A stretch of 10,869 nucleotides of DNA from contig JAEEGY010000092.1 in NCBI GenBank assembly GCA_016280565.1, forward strand, positions 1 to 10,869. The letters are read 5' to 3'. Shown here piece by piece: positions 6,015-10,869 of this stretch. The DNA is from Fretibacterium sp. (lineage in GTDB: Bacteria; Synergistota; Synergistia; Synergistales; Aminobacteriaceae). Numbering within the stretch: position 1 is the first letter of the stretch; the number at the start of each line of letters is the position of its first letter. The position numbers and the translations under genes are program-made. The notes under the pieces are model-generated. The model did not search any database. It saw only the letters and a list, made by a program, of their open reading frames with translations, and was not told the origin of the DNA.

Positions 6015-6127
6015 CAAGCAGAAGAACTCTACGCAGGGCGTCTGTAAAGGGATATTTGAAGTCATGGCGGAAGCTATGGAAGAATACGTTTAAGACCGGG
6101 CAGGTTAAGGAGACGGAGGAAAACATC

Positions 6128-6739
6128 ATGAGCCGGGAACGTTATGAGGGCATGATCCGCGCACTGGAACACAATTTGTTTAAGGTCGCGTTCTTCGATA
6201 CGGCAGAGGCGGCGGCGGAATACATAGCGGGGAGCATCCACGGTACGACGGTGGGCCTGGGGGATTCCGCCACGCTGGAGTCTATGAACATAGCGGAACT
6301 CCTATCGAGGGACAACACCGTCATCGCCCCGCGGCACTATTCCGGCACTGAGTTCATTGAAGTTGCTAAGCGTGCCCTGACTGCGGACATATACCTCACC
6401 TCGGTCAACGGTGCTTCCGAGACAGGTGAGCTGGTGAACATCGACAGCACGGGGAACCGCGTCGCCGCTTCCCTGTTCGGGCATAGGCGGGTCTTCTTCG
6501 TCTTCGGCACAAACAAAATAGAGCCCACGCTGGAACGGGCCATCTGGAGAGCACGGAACATTGCCGCGCCCAGGAACGCCAGGCGTTTTGGATTTAAGAC
6601 TCCCTGTGCTGTAAAGGGAGATCGCTGCTATGACTGCGCGAGCCCAGACCGGATATGCAATGCCCTTACGATCTACCTCAGAAGGATGAAAAACGTCGAG
6701 AGCGAGGTCGTGATGATTGACGAGGAGCTTGGATTATAA
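6128..6739 (+). CDS. LUD-domain protein (LutC/YkgG-related, DUF162)
   Basis: A 203-residue stand-alone LUD (lactate-utilisation, PF02589-type) protein. Typical features are the N-terminal helix ending in FDTAEAAAEYI (~23-33), VGLGDSATLESMNI (42-55), the conserved core IYLTSVNGASETGELVNID (88-106), the NRVAASLFGHRRVFFVFGTNKI strand region and a C-terminal Cys cluster C160-x6-C167-x2-C170-x6-C177 (PCAVKGDRCYDCASPDRIC). The Cys cluster marks the short clostridial subgroup and might bind a metal or an Fe-S centre. Start ATG 6128 is preceded by ACGGAGGA (6113-6120) with a 7-base spacer; an upstream GTG in the same frame is possible (see the leader entry). No lutA or lutB partner is in the window, so a role in lactate oxidation cannot be claimed. 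It converges on uvrA with only 19 bases between stops and no visible terminator. Confidence 0.87.
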   Translation: MSRERYEGMIRALEHNLFKVAFFDTAEAAAEYIAGSIHGTTVGLGDSATLESMNIAELLSRDNTVIAPRHYSGTEFIEVAKRALTADIYLTSVNGASETGELVNIDSTGNRVAASLFGHRRVFFVFGTNKIEPTLERAIWRARNIAAPRNARRFGFKTPCAVKGDRCYDCASPDRICNALTIYLRRMKNVESEVVMIDEELGL

Positions 6740-6758
6740 ATCGTGAATCCTGAATGCT

Positions 6759-9257
6759 CTACCTCAGATATTTCGCTGTAATGCTCTCAGCGCAGGAGCA
6801 GATTCCCTCAAGCGTCCCTGACGCCACAATCCGGCCGCCCTCCTCGCCTCCGCCCGGCCCCATGTCAATGATGTAATCAGCGCTGCGTATAACGTCAAGG
6901 TCGTGTTCAATAACGATGACCGTGGCGCCGTTCTCAATAAGCCTCTGAAAGACATCAATCAGAGTCCGTACATCCAGTGGATGCAGGCCGATCGTGGGCT
7001 CATCGAACACAAAAACGGTATCCTCCTGGCGGTGTCCCATTTCGGAGGCAAGTTTCAAACGCTGTGCCTCACCGCCGGAGAGACTGGGCGTAGCCTCTCC
7101 CAACGTCAGGTATCCAAGCCCCAGATCCTTCAAAATCTGAAGCCGCTGGCGTACAAGACTCAAATCTTTACAGGCAGACAGCGCATGATTGATGTCCATC
7201 GCCATAAGTTCCGGCAGGGAATACGATTCTCCTGCCCTGGATGTGCGCCGTATCTGTCCGGCTATGTGTGCGTACCTTGAGCCTTTGCAGTCAGGGCAAG
7301 GTATCTCCACGTCAGGAAGGAACTGCACGTCAAGACTGATGGTCCCCGTCCCATCACAGGTAGGACAGCGCAGATTTCCCGTGTTGTAGGAGAAATTCCC
7401 GGCCTTAAAACCGTGTTCTTTGGCATTTGAAGTTCTGGCGTAGACTTTTCGCAGCTCATCGTGTACGTTGGCGTATGTGGCAACCGTCGAACGCACGTTG
7501 ATGCCGATGGGCGTAGCGTCAATGAGCTTAACCTGCCGTATGCCCTCCGCGTCTATCCCCTTCACATGGGCCGGCAGTTTCTTCCCCCCTGTCCTTGCCT
7601 CCAGAGCAGGTATCAGGCTCTCAAGGATCAGAGTTGTCTTGCCAGAACCGGAGACGCCGGTCACAGCAGTCAATCTTCCCTTTGGGATGTGGACGTTTAG
7701 AGGCTTTACCGTATGGATAGCAGCGGTTGACAGAGAAATATCCCCCCTGTCGAACAACTCTGAGGCTGAGATTTTTGGGCGAAGTGAAATGTTCTCTGTC
7801 CTGGACAAGAACGGTCCGATTTTTGAGACGGGATTATGGCTTATCTCCTCAATGGTTCCCTCGGCTATGACCTGCCCTCCATCCGCGCCGGAATCCGGCC
7901 CCATCTCAATGAGCCAGTCCGATTCCGATAAGACCTGTGTATCATGATCCACTAACACGACAGAGTTTCCGTCCGCCACGAGGTCGTGCATCACGGCGTT
8001 CAGTCCTTCGATATTAGAGGGATGCAGGCCGATGGACGGCTCGTCAAGGACATAAAGAACACCGGTCGTCCGATTGCGCACGGAACGGGCAAGTTGCATC
8101 CTCTGGCGCTCCCCGGTAGAAAGAGTGGACGCTGCGCGGTCAAGTGAGAGATATCCCAGTCCAAGGTCCATCAGCCGCTTTGCCGTGATATCAAAGGATT
8201 CACAGATAGATTCCGCCATAGAACGCATAGCCTCCGGCAGCGAATCGGGCACACCGGCCACCCACTTCACAAGCTCGGACAGCGGCATTGTGCAGGCCGC
8301 GTCAAGAGAAATGCCGCGCAGTTTTGGCGCTCTTGCCGCTTCGGACAGCCGTGTGCCGCCGCAGTCGGGGCAGATATCCTCTTTCAGAAACTTCTCGACA
8401 CGCTTCATTCCCTTCTCATCCTTGACCTTGGACAGCGCATTCTCCACCGTGTAAATCGCGTTGAAGTAGGTGAAGTCCATCTCCCCCGCCGCGCCGTTCG
8501 TCTTGTTCTGGTAGATCATGTGCTTTTTAACTGCGGGGCCCCGGAAAACGATATCCCGTTCCCTGGGCGTCAGCTCGCGGAATGGCACGTCTGTCCGCAC
8601 TCCCATATCCCTGGCGATATCCTTCATGAGGGACCACATGAGCGTTTGCCATGGAAGCACGGCACCCTCGTCAATGGACAGAGACTCGTCTGGGACGAGC
8701 GTCGATTCATCCACCGTCCGAACCGTGCCGGTCCCACCGCAGGTACGGCAGGCACCCTGACTGTTGAAAGCAAGTTCCTCCGCTCCCGGCGCGTAGAAAT
8801 GCTCACCGCACTCTGGGCAGATAAGTTCCTGTTGCGCCGCGACCGCCAGAGTGGGCTCCAGGTAATGCCCGTTGGGGCAGCGGTGGTTCGCGAGGCGCGA
8901 GAACATGAGCCGCAGGCTGTTCAGAAGCTCCGTACCGGTCCCGAAGGTGCTGCGTATGCCGGGAACGCCTGGGCGCTGATGGAGCGCCAGCGCCGCCGGG
9001 ACATAGAGTATCTCGTCAACCTGCGCCTTTGCCGCCTGTGTCATCCTGCGGCGTGTGTAGGTTGAAAGTGCCTCAAGGTAGCGTCGGGAACCCTCGGCAT
9101 AGAGGACACCCAGGGCAAGCGATGATTTGCCAGACCCCGATACGCCTGCGATGCCGACAATCTTGCCCAGCGGAATGTCCACGTCGATATTCTTCAGGTT
9201 ATGCACCCTGGCTCCGCGAACAAGAATCTTTTGCGGCTTTGTCTCGTTATTCTTCAT
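6759..9257 (-). CDS. uvrA: Class II UvrA-like ABC ATPase (UvrB-binding domain absent)
   Basis: An 832-residue tandem ABC ATPase of the UvrA family. The first cassette has Walker A GVSGSGKSS 38-46, signature LSTGERQR 379-386 and Walker B LYVLDEPSIGLH 401-412. The second has GVSGSGKTT 534-542, the canonical LSGGEAQR 726-733 and VFVFDEPTIGLH 748-759. Zinc modules are C147/C150 with C170/C173, C296/C299, and the DNA-contacting finger C631-x2-C634-x19-C654-x2-C657. Between the first cassette start and the CPEC module the ~110-residue UvrB-binding domain of housekeeping UvrA (~940 aa) is missing, which defines class II (UvrA2/DrrC-like). Such proteins bind DNA damage or intercalating drugs and often protect from antibiotics instead of driving excision repair. 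ATG 9257 has GGGTGGA six bases upstream; the in-frame GTG at 9263 is too close to it. It is coupled by TGATG to the broken hydrolase gene. Confidence 0.92.
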   Translation of the reverse strand: MKNNETKPQKILVRGARVHNLKNIDVDIPLGKIVGIAGVSGSGKSSLALGVLYAEGSRRYLEALSTYTRRRMTQAAKAQVDEILYVPAALALHQRPGVPGIRSTFGTGTELLNSLRLMFSRLANHRCPNGHYLEPTLAVAAQQELICPECGEHFYAPGAEELAFNSQGACRTCGGTGTVRTVDESTLVPDESLSIDEGAVLPWQTLMWSLMKDIARDMGVRTDVPFRELTPRERDIVFRGPAVKKHMIYQNKTNGAAGEMDFTYFNAIYTVENALSKVKDEKGMKRVEKFLKEDICPDCGGTRLSEAARAPKLRGISLDAACTMPLSELVKWVAGVPDSLPEAMRSMAESICESFDITAKRLMDLGLGYLSLDRAASTLSTGERQRMQLARSVRNRTTGVLYVLDEPSIGLHPSNIEGLNAVMHDLVADGNSVVLVDHDTQVLSESDWLIEMGPDSGADGGQVIAEGTIEEISHNPVSKIGPFLSRTENISLRPKISASELFDRGDISLSTAAIHTVKPLNVHIPKGRLTAVTGVSGSGKTTLILESLIPALEARTGGKKLPAHVKGIDAEGIRQVKLIDATPIGINVRSTVATYANVHDELRKVYARTSNAKEHGFKAGNFSYNTGNLRCPTCDGTGTISLDVQFLPDVEIPCPDCKGSRYAHIAGQIRRTSRAGESYSLPELMAMDINHALSACKDLSLVRQRLQILKDLGLGYLTLGEATPSLSGGEAQRLKLASEMGHRQEDTVFVFDEPTIGLHPLDVRTLIDVFQRLIENGATVIVIEHDLDVIRSADYIIDMGPGGGEEGGRIVASGTLEGICSCAESITAKYLR

Positions 9258-9504
9258 CAGCACTCCACCCTGCCATTGATGATGGACACACCCTCAGTCA
9301 AATTATAGGCCTGCAGGAGTTCAGCCATAAAGTCTGCCATAATTCGATGCCCCTCAGCATTGAGGTGAATCCCATCGAGAGAAAGTTCGCGCCGTCGGGA
9401 TAGTTCCATAGCAGAGAACATATCCCATAGATTGGCAGAAGGCAGGCCACGTTCTGCTGCCACGTCCTGAAGCCATCGCACATAGCTTTCCTGTATAACG
9501 TTAA
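9257..9504 (-). pseudogene. 3' fragment of an SGNH/GDSL-type hydrolase gene, cut by the IS5 element
   Basis: About 82 codons remain, reading NVIQESYVRWLQDVAAERGL, ANLWDMFSAMELSRR and LSLDGIHLNAEGHRIMADFM before TGA 9259-9257. DGIHLN..GH is block V of SGNH hydrolases, carrying the catalytic Asp and His; the GDSL Ser block, the Gly and the GxND blocks should lie upstream. The fragment ends at the TTAA where the IS begins. The longer open frame (TTG at 9529) merely borrows eight codons from the IS terminus. The stop overlaps the uvrA ATG by one base (TGATG), so the original gene was the upstream partner of uvrA in an operon. Loss of the 5' part should abolish esterase activity. Confidence 0.78.
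9501..9504. repeat. Left TTAA target-site duplication of the IS
   Basis: TTAA abuts the left inverted repeat and recurs at the right end. Removing the IS plus one copy leaves a continuous frame into the hydrolase fragment. Confidence 0.8.
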
Positions 9505-9668
9505 GGAAACGCTGAACAACGATACTCAAGGTTCAGGTGTTGAGGTACGAGGTGAAAAAATTTGGTTTCGCCCCTAAGAATTTACAAATATCCTTCTTAA
9601 TTCCACCCCATACAGCCTTTCCCCGGCATGTTCATAGGAAAAATACAAAATTAAGCCGGACAGAACTC

Positions 9669-10643
9669 TTACGCTCTGCCTGCCCTTATACACATTAACA
9701 GGTTTGCACTGGTAAATAACATAAAAAACCTGTTCATGTTTTTGGCAATTCCTCGGTATACCGTTTTACAGTACCCAAATTGCCGCTTGACAATCAGAAA
9801 CACGTGCTCCACTTTACACCGTACAGACGCTTTCTTACTATCAATCTTTCGTTCCCAATTCGTCCCGCTGTAGCCTGCAGAAATATTCAGCCGGCTGGGT
9901 TTGTGGCAAGTTCGGTACTCTACCTGGGATAAATGCTCATCGTTTTGAACTTCTGGCCGTTTTTCAATGCCAGTATAGCCTGAATCACCGTACATTACAT
10001 CATCGTCATCACGGATCAGCTTCGGGGCTTCAACAATATCGTGCACATTCGCCGCCGTTCCCGTAATCGTATGCACATAACCTGACCCCGCATCCACGCC
10101 CGCATGAACTTTCATTCCGTGATACCATTGATTCCCCTTCTTCGTCTGGTGCATCTCAGGATCACGCTGTCCATCCTTATTCTTCGTTGAACTTGGCGCC
10201 GCGATAATCGTAGCGTCAACAATGCTGCCGCCGTGCATAATCAGACCTGCTTTTTCAAGATGCGATTTCACATCCTCGAAAATCTTTTCTCCAATGTGAT
10301 GTTCTTCAAGAAGATGACGGAATTTCAGCAATGTCGTTGCATCCGGTACCTGCTCGGAACTAAAATCGATCCTCATGAATGAGCGCATCGCATGGCTGTC
10401 ATAAATTGCCTCTTCTACACCCACATCAGACAGGTTAAACCAGTTCTGAAGCAAGTACATACGAAGCATGGTTTCAACGCCTCGCGTAGGGCGGCTTCGT
10501 TTGCCGGAGGGATAGTAGGGTTCAATGAGCTCTATCCAATTTGCCCATGGGATTATTCTATCTATCGCGTTAAGAAACTCCTCACGACGAGTCCTTACTT
10601 TCCGCTTAGAGTATTCAATATCTGTAAAAGTTTGCTGCTTCAT
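9669..10643 (-). CDS. IS5-family DDE transposase
   Basis: A 324-residue transposase that catalyses cut-and-paste/copy transposition of its own IS. The N-terminal part has the DUF772-like segment (RGVETMLRMYLLQNWFNLSD and VEEAIYDSHAMRSFM, ~54-90). The DDE core shows D143 in IVDATIIAAPSSTKN, D220 in YGDSGYTG and E279 in KVEHVF, with the Y/R-E-(6)-K signature completed by K286. The length matches IS5-subgroup transposases (~326 aa) and there is no frameshift. ATG 10643 was chosen over the in-frame GTG 10652 because GGAAGG (10660-10655) then has a usable 11-base spacing. It lies wholly within the inverted repeats and reads toward the hydrolase fragment and uvrA, so read-through could drive those genes. 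Confidence 0.95.
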   Translation of the reverse strand: MKQQTFTDIEYSKRKVRTRREEFLNAIDRIIPWANWIELIEPYYPSGKRSRPTRGVETMLRMYLLQNWFNLSDVGVEEAIYDSHAMRSFMRIDFSSEQVPDATTLLKFRHLLEEHHIGEKIFEDVKSHLEKAGLIMHGGSIVDATIIAAPSSTKNKDGQRDPEMHQTKKGNQWYHGMKVHAGVDAGSGYVHTITGTAANVHDIVEAPKLIRDDDDVMYGDSGYTGIEKRPEVQNDEHLSQVEYRTCHKPSRLNISAGYSGTNWERKIDSKKASVRCKVEHVFLIVKRQFGYCKTVYRGIAKNMNRFFMLFTSANLLMCIRAGRA

Positions 10644-10661
10644 CGCCAACACCGCCTTCCA

Positions 10662-10680
10662 TGATATAGCTATTATATCA
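10662..10680 (-). promoter_or_regulatory. Transposase -10 box inside a small inverted repeat
   Basis: On the minus strand TATAAT (10677-10672) lies ~30 bases before the transposase ATG. It is embedded in TGATATA/TATATCA arms (10662-10668 and 10674-10680). No convincing -35 is visible 17 bases upstream (GAGACT region), so promoter strength is probably low. Confidence 0.45.
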
Positions 10681-10730
10681 GGCTACATCCTGAAAGTCTC
10701 TCAGAAATATAAGACTTAATCAACAGTTCC

Positions 10731-10734
10731 TTAA
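10731..10734. repeat. Right TTAA target-site duplication of the IS
   Basis: Same four bases as at 9501-9504, directly outside the right inverted repeat; fits the IS5-subgroup YTAR rule. Confidence 0.8.
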
Positions 10735-10869
10735 GCCGACTCTGGGCGAAGAGGTGAGAATCGCATATAATTTGGGAGAGGATAAGGCAAAGGTTCAGCG
10801 TCAGGAAGTTCGACGCGAGGCGCGAAGTTTGTAAAATTATGGTGAGACCGGAAAGGATGTTAAAACGTG
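10735..10869 (-). other. Right flank of the IS insertion, probably the 5' side of the interrupted hydrolase locus
   Basis: When the IS and one TTAA are removed, the hydrolase frame stays open through this stretch for 44 more codons to the window edge (ending SHLFAQSRLNVIQESY across the junction). Only the residues nearest the junction look compatible with the hydrolase; the rest is hydrophobic and has no recognised SGNH block. It could be coding with decay or sequence divergence, or upstream non-coding DNA. A + strand reading is also open for ~30 codons but has no start or family resemblance. Confidence 0.35.

Larger units (their letters stand above)
9505..10730 (-). mobile_element. Complete IS5-family insertion sequence (1226 bp)
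   Basis: The element has imperfect terminal inverted repeats: GGAAACGCTGAACAAC at 9505-9520 and, on the minus strand, GGAACTGTTGATTAAG at 10730-10715 (10 of 16 identical, both starting GGAA). It is flanked by direct repeats TTAA, which fits the YTAR target of the IS5 subgroup. Length (~1.2 kb) and the single transposase of ~324 aa match the subgroup. The transposase frame is intact, so the copy may still move. The boundaries are deduced from the repeats and fit the break in the hydrolase gene. Confidence 0.88.

Noticed and set aside
9505..9529. TTG start at 9529 making a 90-residue hydrolase
   Set aside because: The first eight codons are the IS terminal repeat, so the start is a by-product of the insertion; the true gene began upstream of the IS.
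10739..10831. + strand open frame LGEEVRIAYNLGEDK... after the IS
   Set aside because: It has no start codon, no ribosome site and no recognisable family; it is probably the reverse image of the hydrolase locus.

Overview
The window looks like a chromosomal segment of a GC-rich, low-motility-of-gene-order bacterium, most likely a Clostridia-type Bacillota. This rests on strong AGGAGG-type ribosome sites, a short type 3 prolyl-tRNA synthetase, a CCA-encoded tRNA, and Zn/Cd-type P-ATPase and LUD-domain genes of the kind common there. The taxonomic call is an inference; no taxonomic marker is complete.

Layout. 1-147 is the 3' end of rpsI (ribosomal protein S9), closed by a good intrinsic terminator. 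296-2630 is a two-gene metal-efflux unit: a 72-residue free-standing heavy-metal-associated (HMA) domain followed 16 nt later by a Zn/Cd/Pb-type P1B ATPase of 699 aa. The ATPase carries a roughly 69-residue in-frame insert (1584-1790) between the DKTGT phosphorylation site and the HP motif. The DNA of the insert is a chain of perfect or near-perfect hairpins, so it looks like a palindromic repeat element that landed inside the gene without breaking the frame. This is the most unusual item in the window. A GC hairpin (2663-2690) separates it from the convergent HAD phosphatase-proS pair (4992 back to 2699), whose genes overlap by one base (TAATG).

4993-5289 is intergenic, with a perfect 16-bp palindrome and promoters facing both ways. 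tRNA-Ala(GGC) at 5290-5365 has a near-consensus promoter and a terminator. Downstream, 5544-5904 is a decayed tyrosine-recombinase (P4-type integrase) gene, the kind of remnant left by an integrative element that used the tRNA as its attachment site. A separate promoter (5918-5946) and an odd leader precede a LUD-domain protein (6128-6739).

The right third reads leftward. A class II UvrA (832 aa, no UvrB-binding domain) is translationally coupled (TGATG) to the 3' end of an SGNH/GDSL-type hydrolase gene. That hydrolase gene has been cut by an intact IS5-family element (9505-10730) flanked by a TTAA target duplication. The last 135 bases are the other flank of the insertion, probably the interrupted gene or its upstream region.

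The region therefore mixes housekeeping translation genes (rpsI, proS, tRNA-Ala), a metal-export unit, and a tract right of the tRNA that has received and lost mobile DNA.
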